Assembly (NCBI RefSeq): GCF_026107415.2
Contig: NZ_JAPCHX010000005.1
Location: forward strand, 485,832-549,831
Source of the DNA: Microbacterium sp. MPKO10
Lineage (GTDB): Bacteria; Actinomycetota; Actinomycetes; Actinomycetales; Microbacteriaceae
Reading direction: 5' to 3'
DNA: 64,000 nucleotides
Shown here: positions 45,354-53,437 of the stretch, piece after piece
Layout: each line of letters starts with the position of its first letter
Numbering within the stretch: the first letter of the stretch is position 1
Position numbers and translations under genes: made by a program
The notes under the pieces: generated by a model
Told to the model about the DNA's origin: nothing
Database searches by the model: none
What the model saw: only the letters and a program-made list of their open reading frames with translations

Positions 45354-47012
45354 CTACTTCGCCGGCTTGAGATTCATCACGATCATCGAGAGGCTCGGCT
45401 GTGTCGGCTGCGGCACGGCATACGGGTCGTCTTCGCTCGGGAAGCCCGTCCAGTACTTCGTGCTGTACTCGGCGCCGATCGGACCGGCGGCCATGGGGAT
45501 GGCCGGGACCTCCTCGACGAAGATCTCCTGAATCCGGTCCATCATGGACTGCCGCTTCGCATCGTCCGGAGTCACCGCGTAGTCGGCGAGCAGCTGCGTG
45601 ACCTCGTCGTTTTCGAACCGGCCGAAGTTCCAGGATGCTCCTTCGCCGATCGGCTTGAGCTGGGCTCCGTCCATGATGTTCGAGTAGATGTCCCACGGCG
45701 TAGCGCCGGTGTTGGTCCAGTGCAGCGTCGCCTGGAAGTCACCCTCGGCGACAGCACTTGTCCATGCATCGACGGTGGGCGTCTCAACTGTCGCATCGAC
45801 GCCGATTTCCGAGAGGTTGTCTGCCATGATCTGCAGGCTTGCCAGGTAGTCGGACCAGCCGGCGGGGTCGATGAACTCCACCGTCACGGGGTTTCCGTCC
45901 GGGTCGATCAGCTTGTCCTTCGCATCCCAGGTGTAACCGGCATCGGTCAGCACTGACTTGGCGCCCTCAACGTCGACCTCTTGGGTCTTTCCCTTGTATT
46001 TCTCGGCGGTGAACGCGTCACCCGCGGGCGACGGCAGGCCGGTCACGGTGTCGACGAGACCTTTGAACCCCGAGTAGCCCTGGGTGTGCACAGCTTCACG
46101 GTCGATCACCATGTTCGCCGCCTTGCGCATGGCGACGTTGTCGAACGGCGCCTCCTGTGTGTTGAGGAACAGCGCATCGATGCCGAGACCCGTCGGCATG
46201 TAGGCCTTGTTGGTGTCGGACTTCGAGAGGTATGTCTTCTCCATGTCGGGGATGAACACGTAGCTCCACTGGGCCGAGCCCGACAGCAGTGCCGTCAGCT
46301 GAGCGTTGTTGTCTGTGTACGAGGTGTAGCGGATCTCGGGCACCGGCGGCTTGCCGCCCCAATAATCATCGTTCGGCTCAAACGAGATGACCTGCTGCGT
46401 CCAGGACTTCAGCGTGTACGGGCCTGTTCCCACCGGATCTTCATTGGTGTCCTTCGCCGGGTCGTCCATCTTCGACCAGATGTGCTCAGGAACAACGAAC
46501 GTGCCGAGCACCTTCGTCTGGTTGAGCAGCTGTGACGAGTCGAACGTCACGGTCACAGAGTCGCCGTCAACGGTGACGTCTTTGTACGCGATGGCGTTTG
46601 CGTTGAACCCCTCGGTGTCCTTCACGAGGTTGAACGTGAAGGCGACGTCGTCGACGGTCATCTTCTCACCGTCTGACCACGTCACGTCGTCGCGCGGGGT
46701 GATGGTGACGGATGTGAAGTCGTCGTTCCACTCCCACGACTTGGCCAGCCACGGCTCCGGGTCTGTCGCCGGATCGGTGGGGTTCCACTGGGCAAGCGGC
46801 TCGTACATGAGCCAGGTGTAGCCGAGGCTCGATGCCGCCGACGTAGCGATGAATGGATTGTTGTTATCCGTCTGAGGTCCGTTGGGCATGCCAATGGTGA
46901 GGGGATGCTCCGCGCCTCCCCCGTCGCTGCCTCCGGTTCCACTGCAGCCGGTGAGTACCAGGGCGAACGCTGCCGCCCCGATGGCGAGTTTCGCCATCAT
47001 TCCTTTCTTCAC
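45354..47012 (-). CDS. Solute-binding lipoprotein, OppA/DppA-type (family 5)
   Basis: This 552-residue family-5 binding protein has a lipoprotein signal (lipobox LTGC near residue 23). The long two-lobed domain includes [45 protein letters not shown] and the [19 protein letters not shown] stretch. The GTG at 47012 follows AAGGAGG at good spacing. The open frame reaches 47270, but the extra part is arginine-rich shadow. The locus points to beta-linked oligosaccharides as ligand (inference from the GH3 gene). Confidence 0.94.
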   Translation of the reverse strand: MKKGMMAKLAIGAAAFALVLTGCSGTGGSDGGGAEHPLTIGMPNGPQTDNNNPFIATSAASSLGYTWLMYEPLAQWNPTDPATDPEPWLAKSWEWNDDFTSVTITPRDDVTWSDGEKMTVDDVAFTFNLVKDTEGFNANAIAYKDVTVDGDSVTVTFDSSQLLNQTKVLGTFVVPEHIWSKMDDPAKDTNEDPVGTGPYTLKSWTQQVISFEPNDDYWGGKPPVPEIRYTSYTDNNAQLTALLSGSAQWSYVFIPDMEKTYLSKSDTNKAYMPTGLGIDALFLNTQEAPFDNVAMRKAANMVIDREAVHTQGYSGFKGLVDTVTGLPSPAGDAFTAEKYKGKTQEVDVEGAKSVLTDAGYTWDAKDKLIDPDGNPVTVEFIDPAGWSDYLASLQIMADNLSEIGVDATVETPTVDAWTSAVAEGDFQATLHWTNTGATPWDIYSNIMDGAQLKPIGEGASWNFGRFENDEVTQLLADYAVTPDDAKRQSMMDRIQEIFVEEVPAIPMAAGPIGAEYSTKYWTGFPSEDDPYAVPQPTQPSLSMIVMNLKPAK

Positions 47013-47065
47013 GGTGTGCCTCCTTGCACATTGCGCCCTGCCGGGCGGTGGGGGTTTTCGTCGTG

Positions 47066-49690
47066 TCAGATGTTGTCGTGGTGAGTGATGGTCAGCTCGA
47101 GCGGGAGATTCTCGCTCGATGGGCCGATGCGGATCCGGTAGGGGCCGGGAGGGAGCGTCCACGTATGCGCGTCGACGTCCCAGATCTCGAAGGCGCGGCG
47201 GGGAACGGTCAGGGCGACGACTCCCACGCCGGAGCCTGCAAGCGCGATCTGTGCGAACCCGCCGAGCCACCGAATCGGCCGCGTCGGGTCGCCCGAGGCA
47301 TCCTCGATGTATGCCTGCACGGTTTCGGTGGATTCGCGGTCTGCCGTGTTCTGCAGCTCGACCTCGATCGTCACGTCGCCATTCACCCGGCGCTGCTCGT
47401 GGGCTGCGAGGTATCGCCAGGTGCCGTAGCCGAGGCCGTAGCCGAACGGACGGGCGGGAGACTCAGCCTGGGCGAGCCACCCGCGGTAGCCCACGTGCAC
47501 GCCCTCGGCGTAGTCGACGATGCCGTCCTGCGGCACCGCGTTCGGCACGGGGCAGACTTCGAGGCGCGCGGGCAGCGTCCACGGCAGTCGTCCCGCGGGC
47601 TCGGTGACTCCGGTGATCGCGTCGGCGAGACCCGTTCCGCCCTCTTGCCCGGGCAGCCACCACCAGAGCACTGCGGCGACATCGTCGATCCAGGGCAGCA
47701 GCACGGGCCCACCGGCGTTGACGACGACAACTGTCGGCGTCCCCGTCGCCGCGACGGCCCGGACAAGGTCGTCCTGGCGGCCCGGCAGATCGATGTTCTG
47801 GCGATCCCAGCCCTCTGATTCGGTCTCTTCGTTGGTGCCGACGATGACGATAGCGACGTCAGAGTGCTGCGCTGTGGCGACAGCATCCGCGATCTCCTGA
47901 TCGATCGTGAGCGCGTCGGGTTCATGGCGCAGCGCGAAGCGCACGAACGTCCCGTACCCGTCGGCGTCGACGACCTGCAGTCGGGCGTCGATCTGCACGG
48001 TGAACGGCTCGGCACTCGAGAACAGGCGCGCGGGGCCGTCCGGGTTGTTGGCGCTGGAGTTGAGGATCACCTCGCTGCCGGCACGCGCGTCGGACTGCGA
48101 CACGACCTCGTCGTCGAACCGGATGCTGTGAGCCCCACACGTGCCCACATCGATGCGGTGCGTTCCCGCCGCCAGCCGTACGTGAGCGCGCACTCGTGCG
48201 CTGCGGGCACGGTCATCGACGTGGCGATTCCAGGCATCGTCGGCGGCGACGATGCGCGGGTCCCCGAGGGGTGTTCCGTGGTCGTCGAGGAGTGTCAACT
48301 CGTACCCGGGAGCGCCGTCGGGCGTCTCGACGAGGCGCGGGTCGATGGCGGGAGCATGCGCCCGTGCGGATCCGCCGCGCGATACCGTCAGTGCGGCATG
48401 CGGGAAAGCCTCGCGGAGCGCAGCCTCGGGACTCGTCGTGTAGGGAGCGTGTACGAATGCGCTGCCTCCGCCCTGGATGAACGGGTCGACCGCGTTCGGC
48501 CCGAGCAGCGCAATGCTCGTTGGCGCTGTGCGGCCTGCGGCACCAGCACCAGCACCAGCACCAGCACCAGCACCAGCACCAGCACCAGCACCAGCACCAG
48601 CACCAGCACCAGCACCAGCACCAGCACCAGCACCAGCACCAGCACCAGCGCCAGCGTCGAGGGGCAGGATGCCGTCATTGCGCAGCACCACGATCGATCG
48701 TGCGACAGTATCGCGCAGCAGCGCGCGCGTCGCCTCTGCCGACGGGGTGTCTGGGTCGATGCCGTCACGCGGCACGTCGACTCCCGGAGGCGTGGATGCG
48801 GGGCGGCCGAGAGCTCCGACGCGCGCGGCGAGCCGCAGCATCCGTTCGACCTTGTCGTCGATCGTGTCTTCGCTCACCCGGCCCGCGCGCACGGCGTCGA
48901 GCAGGTTCTGCTCCCACGGTCCTCCCGGGCCGGGCATCACGAGGTCGAGCCCGGCATTCGCGCTCGGAGCGGTTGACTGCGTGGCGAGCCAGTCGCTGAT
49001 GACCACGCCGTCGAAGCCCCACTCGTGCTTCAGCACGTCGACGAGCAGGTGCGTGTGTTCGGTGGCAAGGTTTGATTCGACGCCGTCGTCGATGCGGTTG
49101 TAGGCGGCCATGATGCTCCACACGCCGTCCGCAACGATCGCTTCGAACGGGGCGAGGTAGACCTCGCGCAGCGTCCGCTCGTCGATGCGGGCGACGTAGC
49201 TGGTGCGGTCCGTCTCTGACTCGTTGGCGACGTAGTGCTTCACGCACGCGGCGACGCCACGCTTCTGAATCGCTGCGATGTATGACCGGGCGAGAACTGT
49301 CGTCAGCAGCGGATCTTCTGAGAAGCATTCGAAGTGTCTGCCGCCCACGGGAGTGCGCTGCAGGTTGATGACGGGTGCGAGAACGACATCGATGTTCTTG
49401 CGTTTTGCCTCGCGGGCGACGAGGTCGCCGAGGTCTGCAGCGAGCTGCGGATCCCACGTCGCGGCGAGGGCGGACGGGCTCGGCAGCTGTGCTGAGGCGG
49501 TGTGCTCCTCGTCGACGCCGCGCACTCCGATGGGCCCGTCGGAGACAACGAGTGTCCCCAGGTCGAGTTCGGGCAGCGGATGCAGTGCCCACGGCGTCTG
49601 GCCGGTCAGCAGACGCACGCGGCTCTCGAGCGGGACGGCACGAATGCGCGACCGCAGCTCGCTGTCCTCTTTGGTGAGGGTAATTCCCAC
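47066..49690 (-). CDS. Glycoside hydrolase family 3 beta-glycosidase with PA14 insert and (Ala-Gly)n linker
   Basis: This 874-residue enzyme hydrolyses terminal beta-linked sugars. The TIM-barrel domain has KHYVANESETDR and the nucleophile Asp in GVVISDWLATQS. The second domain begins IALLGPNAVDP and carries the acid/base Glu in NEETESEGWDRQNIDLPGRQ. A PA14-like module is inserted at about 440-560, and a fibronectin-III-like end follows. Between the domains is a run of about 19 Ala-Gly pairs from a hexanucleotide repeat. No signal peptide is seen, so it probably acts in the cytoplasm on imported oligosaccharides. The GTG at 49690 has GGAG upstream. Confidence 0.95.
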   Translation of the reverse strand: MGITLTKEDSELRSRIRAVPLESRVRLLTGQTPWALHPLPELDLGTLVVSDGPIGVRGVDEEHTASAQLPSPSALAATWDPQLAADLGDLVAREAKRKNIDVVLAPVINLQRTPVGGRHFECFSEDPLLTTVLARSYIAAIQKRGVAACVKHYVANESETDRTSYVARIDERTLREVYLAPFEAIVADGVWSIMAAYNRIDDGVESNLATEHTHLLVDVLKHEWGFDGVVISDWLATQSTAPSANAGLDLVMPGPGGPWEQNLLDAVRAGRVSEDTIDDKVERMLRLAARVGALGRPASTPPGVDVPRDGIDPDTPSAEATRALLRDTVARSIVVLRNDGILPLDAGAGAGAGAGAGAGAGAGAGAGAGAGAGAGAGAGAGAGAAGRTAPTSIALLGPNAVDPFIQGGGSAFVHAPYTTSPEAALREAFPHAALTVSRGGSARAHAPAIDPRLVETPDGAPGYELTLLDDHGTPLGDPRIVAADDAWNRHVDDRARSARVRAHVRLAAGTHRIDVGTCGAHSIRFDDEVVSQSDARAGSEVILNSSANNPDGPARLFSSAEPFTVQIDARLQVVDADGYGTFVRFALRHEPDALTIDQEIADAVATAQHSDVAIVIVGTNEETESEGWDRQNIDLPGRQDDLVRAVAATGTPTVVVVNAGGPVLLPWIDDVAAVLWWWLPGQEGGTGLADAITGVTEPAGRLPWTLPARLEVCPVPNAVPQDGIVDYAEGVHVGYRGWLAQAESPARPFGYGLGYGTWRYLAAHEQRRVNGDVTIEVELQNTADRESTETVQAYIEDASGDPTRPIRWLGGFAQIALAGSGVGVVALTVPRRAFEIWDVDAHTWTLPPGPYRIRIGPSSENLPLELTITHHDNI
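48541..48654. repeat. Hexanucleotide microsatellite (CACCAG)n inside the GH3 gene
   Basis: Eighteen perfect CACCAG units (48541-48648) are followed by one CGCCAG. Read on the coding strand they give alternating Gly and Ala codons, the inter-domain linker of the GH3 enzyme. Because the unit is six bases, length changes keep the frame, so the locus can vary linker length without loss of function. Confidence 0.97.
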
Positions 49691-49755
49691 GATTGCTCCA
49701 CTCTGAGGAATCGATACTGTCGAAAGTCGAGATTGACTCGTGTTGAGACTGTAGC

Positions 49756-49783
49756 AATACTTACAAACAAGTTAGTAAGTATT
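49756..49783. promoter_or_regulatory. Candidate TetR operator in divergent promoter
   Basis: AATACTTAC (49756-49764) is exactly inverted as GTAAGTATT (49775-49783) with a 10-bp AT-rich spacer. It lies midway between the start of the GH3 gene (49690) and the TetR-type gene (49840). The symmetry and place fit binding by the adjacent TetR protein. Confidence 0.7.
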
Positions 49784-49839
49784 TCCAATCACGTTTTGGT
49801 AACAGCGTCGTAAGCTTATGAAGCGAGAGAGGACCGCGC

Positions 49840-50547
49840 ATGGGACGACAGACGGCAGGCGGCGGCATTGTGCCGGCCGCATCACGCGCGGTGCGACCGC
49901 AAGCGCGCACGGCGGCGAAGCGCGAGAGCATTCTGAAAGCTGCGCTCACGGTCTTCGGCACTCGCGGCTACAACAATGCAGCGCTTGCCGAGATCGCGGC
50001 AGAGGCAGGCATGACCCACGCGGGTGTGCTGCACCACTTCGGTTCGAAAGAGGGGCTGCTCGTCGCGGTCCTCAAATATCGCGACGGCGAAGAGACAAAC
50101 GGCGTGAAGGCGCGCGCTCAGGTGGAGGGCCCTGCCTTCCTCGAACACATGCTTGACACTGTCATTGCGAATATGTCGCGCCCCGGCGTGGTGCAGACGT
50201 ACGCGGTGCTCTCCGCTGAATCGGTCACCGACGACCACCCCGCGCAAGAGTATTTCCGTGGCCGTTTCGCCGGGCTGCGCCGCAAGATCGCGGGCGTCAT
50301 TGCCGGCGTCGCTGGCCGCGAGATCGACACAGAGGTGCAGGATGCCGCGAATGCGGTGATCGCGGTCATGGACGGCCTGCAGGTGCAGTGGCTGCTCGAT
50401 CCGGATGCTGTCGACATGCCTCGCACCGTCGCACTCGTGCTCGACGAGCTGATCGACAGACTCTCAAGTGGCGCTCCCGCTCCATCGGCGATCGACCGTG
50501 CCAAGCGTGTCCCCGCTGACACCGTCGGCGACGGTGTCACGCTGTAG
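49840..50547 (+). CDS. TetR-family transcriptional regulator
   Basis: This 235-residue regulator has the TetR DNA-binding domain at about 27-73 (RESILKAALTVFGTRGYNN, then LAEIAAEAGMTHAGVLHHFGSKEGLL). A ligand-binding helical domain follows. It is divergent from the GH3-Opp operon with a 9-bp-arm inverted repeat between them, so it probably represses that operon until a sugar ligand binds. Its end contains a perfect 21-bp palindrome. Confidence 0.95.
   Translation: MGRQTAGGGIVPAASRAVRPQARTAAKRESILKAALTVFGTRGYNNAALAEIAAEAGMTHAGVLHHFGSKEGLLVAVLKYRDGEETNGVKARAQVEGPAFLEHMLDTVIANMSRPGVVQTYAVLSAESVTDDHPAQEYFRGRFAGLRRKIAGVIAGVAGREIDTEVQDAANAVIAVMDGLQVQWLLDPDAVDMPRTVALVLDELIDRLSSGAPAPSAIDRAKRVPADTVGDGVTL
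50518..50538. repeat. Perfect 21-bp palindrome at the end of the TetR gene
   Basis: GACACCGTCG (50518-50527) and CGACGGTGTC (50529-50538) are exact inverses around a single G. It lies within the last codons of the TetR gene, about 35 bp before the BlaI-type gene. It could be a stem for termination or an operator for the copper island; with a 1-nt centre it is more operator-like. Confidence 0.6.
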
Positions 50548-50570
50548 CATTGCTGGCGAGAGGAGCAGCA

Positions 50571-50957
50571 GTGGCCGGACCAAAGACACGCGAGCGCGGA
50601 GAGCTCGAGCGTGCGATCATGACGGCACTGTGGTCGGCGGATGCGCCGCTCAGCGCCCACGACATCCAGCAGTCACTGACCGGGGCAGCTCCCGCGTACA
50701 CAACGGTCCTCACCACGCTTGACCGTCTTGAGAAGAAGCACCTCGTTACACGGATCGTCGAATCGCCGCGCAGGGTGCGCTTTGCGCCGGCGCACTCTGA
50801 GACTGAGCAGGCGAGCCTGTCGATGCACACGGCCCTCGCCGATGCCCGGGATCGCCGTGCTGCGCTACTGAAATTCACTGGTGACCTCAGCACCGACGAC
50901 CTTGACGTGCTGCGTTCCGCCCTCGACTCGACGCGCGGAAAGCGCCGAAAGTCGTAG
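50571..50957 (+). CDS. BlaI/MecI-family winged-helix repressor
   Basis: This 128-residue protein has the BlaI/CopY winged helix (ELERAIMTALWSADAPLSAHD, then AYTTVLTTLDRLEKKHLVTR) and a C-terminal dimerisation helix region. The GTG at 50571 has GAGAGGAG six bases upstream. It forms a pair with the M56 peptidase that follows by six bases. The surrounding copper genes suggest a copper- or envelope-stress role rather than beta-lactam resistance; no beta-lactamase is present. Confidence 0.93.
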   Translation: MAGPKTRERGELERAIMTALWSADAPLSAHDIQQSLTGAAPAYTTVLTTLDRLEKKHLVTRIVESPRRVRFAPAHSETEQASLSMHTALADARDRRAALLKFTGDLSTDDLDVLRSALDSTRGKRRKS

Positions 50958-50963
50958 AGTCGG

Positions 50964-51770
50964 ATGCTGTCGTCCGCCGTCTTCATCGCGATCGCCCTGA
51001 TTCTGCTCGTCGTCACCCCCGCTGCCCTTCGGGCCGGGCCCTGGGCGGTCCACCACCCCCGCACCACTCTTGTGCTCTGGTTCAGCCTGTTCTCACTTGG
51101 CTGTGTGAGCGTCATCGGCTCGATCGTCACGGCGGTCATCGGTGGCCTCATGGCCGCGGACGCTCCCGACGGCGCCACGGCAATCGCGCTCACCGCGACG
51201 TCTTGGCTGGGGCTCGGAGCCATTGGCGCCGCCGTCGGATTCATCGTCACGACGTCTGAGCCCATCGTTCATGACTTCCGCGTGTCGTTCCAAGACGTCG
51301 TCCCCGCTCATGCTTCGATCGAGGAACGCCGCGCACTGACACTCGCGCGAATCACGAGTGACGACGTTATCGCGTGCTCACTCCCGGGCCGCGACCCGGC
51401 GATCATCATCCCCTCCCGGCTCGAGGAATCACTCACGCGCCCTCAGCTGCAAGCCGTAGTGGCGCACGAATACGCTCACCTGCGAAGCCGACATCACCTG
51501 CTGCAGCGTGTCGCGGTGCTCAACGCCGCGTGCCTTCCACAGCGTCTGCGAGCCGGGCGCGAGTTCCAGCGCGCGACGACGCTCCTCCTCGAACTAGCGG
51601 CTGACGATGCCGCGGCGAAGCAAGCCGGCCCCGTTCACCTCGCCAACGCGCTGGCGGTGATCGGTGACCTCACCGGTGATCCAGGGCTTCACCTGCGCGC
51701 CGAGCGCCTGACGACACGACGTTGGCCCCCTGCACGGACCCGTCGTGTTCCCGTGGCCATCAGGATCTGA
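50964..51770 (+). CDS. M56-family (BlaR1-like) membrane metallopeptidase
   Basis: This 268-residue membrane peptidase has hydrophobic segments at about 1-22, 32-60 and 75-95, and the zinc-binding HEYAH (HExxH) near residue 172 followed by a LELAADDAAA third-ligand region. It is typical of the short M56 proteins paired with BlaI in actinobacteria, in which the peptidase inactivates the repressor. The start ATG lies inside a GGATGCTG octamer. Its last 11 bases overlap the end of the convergent CopD-type gene. Confidence 0.9.
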   Translation: MLSSAVFIAIALILLVVTPAALRAGPWAVHHPRTTLVLWFSLFSLGCVSVIGSIVTAVIGGLMAADAPDGATAIALTATSWLGLGAIGAAVGFIVTTSEPIVHDFRVSFQDVVPAHASIEERRALTLARITSDDVIACSLPGRDPAIIIPSRLEESLTRPQLQAVVAHEYAHLRSRHHLLQRVAVLNAACLPQRLRAGREFQRATTLLLELAADDAAAKQAGPVHLANALAVIGDLTGDPGLHLRAERLTTRRWPPARTRRVPVAIRI

Positions 51771-52803
51771 CAGACGAGCCCACGGCGGCCACGGCTTCCA
51801 GGGCACCATGACCGTGCGGATCAGCATTCGCGAGCAGGCCGCTGACCACGACGATGACCACGAGCAGCGCAGCCTCGATCAGCACGACAGTGCGTAATGC
51901 ACTCCACTGCGCAGCAGCATCCAGATGCCGTGTCACGTGCGGCAGCAGTCGCCACCGATTCCAGGCGGCGGCAGCGCCTACGCAGAGCACGAGGACGGTC
52001 TTGATGACGAGAATGCGCCCCCAGCCCGTTGTCGCAATCTCTGCGGGGGAATCGAGAACCAGCAGCGCCAGCACTCCCCCGGCGCACACGAGTGCAATCA
52101 CCGTCGCGAGCGCGATCGTCGAGAACCGAACGGTGATGAGTGCGGTCACCGCAGCTTCACCGCTGCCCTCCCCGACTCGTGCCGCACGGTAGCAGAGAGC
52201 CAATGCGCACGTCCCTCCGACCCAGAATGCCCCGGCCAGCAGATGCACGACGTCGACCAGCTGCACAAGCCCGTGCGGATGAACACTCTGTGTGTGTCCG
52301 AGAAGCACGGGGACGGATGCCGCGGCAGCGGCAGCAAATACGGCGACGATTCCCCACGCGTCCACTCCGCGGTTCGTGAGAGCGACGACATCTCGCCCGC
52401 GACGCTCGGTCGAGATGGTGACCGCACGGTTATCGTCCACGTGTACGAGCGCCCGACGGCGGAGACAGAGTACGGCGCCCGCGAGGCAGACTCCGGCCAC
52501 TGAGACCGCCCCGGTCGCCGCAAGCTGCCACCAGATCGCCGGGGCCCACGCGTTCGGCGCAGTGATGGCGTCGATCTCACGACCCGAGACGCGCAACGCC
52601 TCGGTCACGACGAGCAGAGGGGCGCACACGATCGCGCTGATTCCCGCCGCTATGCGAATTCGCCGCAGGAGTCGCGGCGTCTCACGGTCGCGCAGCACTC
52701 CGACCTCGCTGAAGACCACGCCCGCGAAGACGAGAAGTCCGAGCGTATGGACGATCTGCACCAGCAGCACAACGGTGTCGGTGATCGGAGTCGGAGCGAA
52801 CAT
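51760..52803 (-). CDS. copD: CopD-domain copper import/resistance membrane protein
   Basis: This 347-residue protein has eight hydrophobic segments. The CopD-like stretch HPHGLVQLVDVVHLLAGAFWVGG near the middle contains His residues typical of copper handling, and GWGRILVIKTVLV is a further family feature. The start is ATG 52803, sharing a base with the stop of the DUF5134 gene (TGATG); an open frame to 52848 is not preferred. It probably moves or supplies copper across the membrane, together with CtaG. Confidence 0.9.
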   Translation of the reverse strand: MFAPTPITDTVVLLVQIVHTLGLLVFAGVVFSEVGVLRDRETPRLLRRIRIAAGISAIVCAPLLVVTEALRVSGREIDAITAPNAWAPAIWWQLAATGAVSVAGVCLAGAVLCLRRRALVHVDDNRAVTISTERRGRDVVALTNRGVDAWGIVAVFAAAAAASVPVLLGHTQSVHPHGLVQLVDVVHLLAGAFWVGGTCALALCYRAARVGEGSGEAAVTALITVRFSTIALATVIALVCAGGVLALLVLDSPAEIATTGWGRILVIKTVLVLCVGAAAAWNRWRLLPHVTRHLDAAAQWSALRTVVLIEAALLVVIVVVSGLLANADPHGHGALEAVAAVGSSVRS

Positions 52804-53378
52804 CAGCTCGTCATCATCGGCCAGCACATGACGACCATCCCCACACACATCGCGGCATTCGTCGTCGCGTGCAGCCGGCCTGCGGGTCGCCGTGCGGCGT
52901 CAAGTGCGAAGATGACCCCTGCCGCGATAAGAAGGGCGACGAGAATCGAGCCGCTGAGCCCGGCGACTGGGCCGAGCGTCCCGTGGTTGTGTCCACCCGC
53001 CGACGCTAAAGCTTCGCCCTGCGACGCCACTGCCGGCCCCATCGCGGCGACCATCCACACCATCACCAGCATCATGACGGCATGCGACGCCTGATGCAGT
53101 ACGAACCGAGCTGTCGCCTGGCCGCGACGCCAACGTTGCCCGAGCCGTGAGGCGTACCAGACCGCCGCCGCTCCGAAGAACACCCCCTGTGGCAGTGCGG
53201 GGATCGCCGTCCACCACGGCCAGCACATCGCAACCATGTCCAGGCTCATGACCATGTGCAAGCCATGGCCGATACCGCTCCCGATGGTGCGGCTTGCGGC
53301 AGCGAGCCCCACCGAGTGCAGTGCCGTCGCCACGAAAACGAGTGCGAGCGTCCATTGCAGCCACGCGTCTTCGACCAC
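52803..53378 (-). CDS. DUF5134-type membrane protein rich in Met and His
   Basis: This 191-residue protein has about five hydrophobic segments. Met/His clusters (GLHMVMSLDMVAMCW, HQASHAVMM and GHNHG) suggest copper binding. It resembles DUF5134 proteins, of unknown function. It is coupled to the CopD-type gene (TGATG) and divergent from the CtaG-type gene, which supports a part in copper delivery. Confidence 0.85.
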   Translation of the reverse strand: MVEDAWLQWTLALVFVATALHSVGLAAASRTIGSGIGHGLHMVMSLDMVAMCWPWWTAIPALPQGVFFGAAAVWYASRLGQRWRRGQATARFVLHQASHAVMMLVMVWMVAAMGPAVASQGEALASAGGHNHGTLGPVAGLSGSILVALLIAAGVIFALDAARRPAGRLHATTNAAMCVGMVVMCWPMMTS

Positions 53379-53400
53379 GATCTTCTCCGTCCAACAGCAT

Positions 53401-53437
53401 CCGGCATAACTACTATCTCATGTAGAATTAGGGATTG
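53401..53437. promoter_or_regulatory. Divergent copper promoter with leaderless start and BlaI-like site
   Basis: TAGAAT at 53422-53427 lies ten bases before the GTG of the CtaG-type gene, which has no ribosome binding site; this is the layout of a leaderless mRNA. The half-sites CTAC (53410-53413) and GTAG (53421-53424) form an imperfect CTAC-n-GTAG operator over the -10 box, similar in kind to BlaI sites. The gap between the two divergent genes is only 58 bp. Confidence 0.45.

Noticed and set aside
48541..48654. Possible assembly artefact or CRISPR-like array
   Set aside because: The array is in frame within a complete GH3 gene and joins two intact domains, so it is a genuine coding microsatellite unless read data say otherwise.
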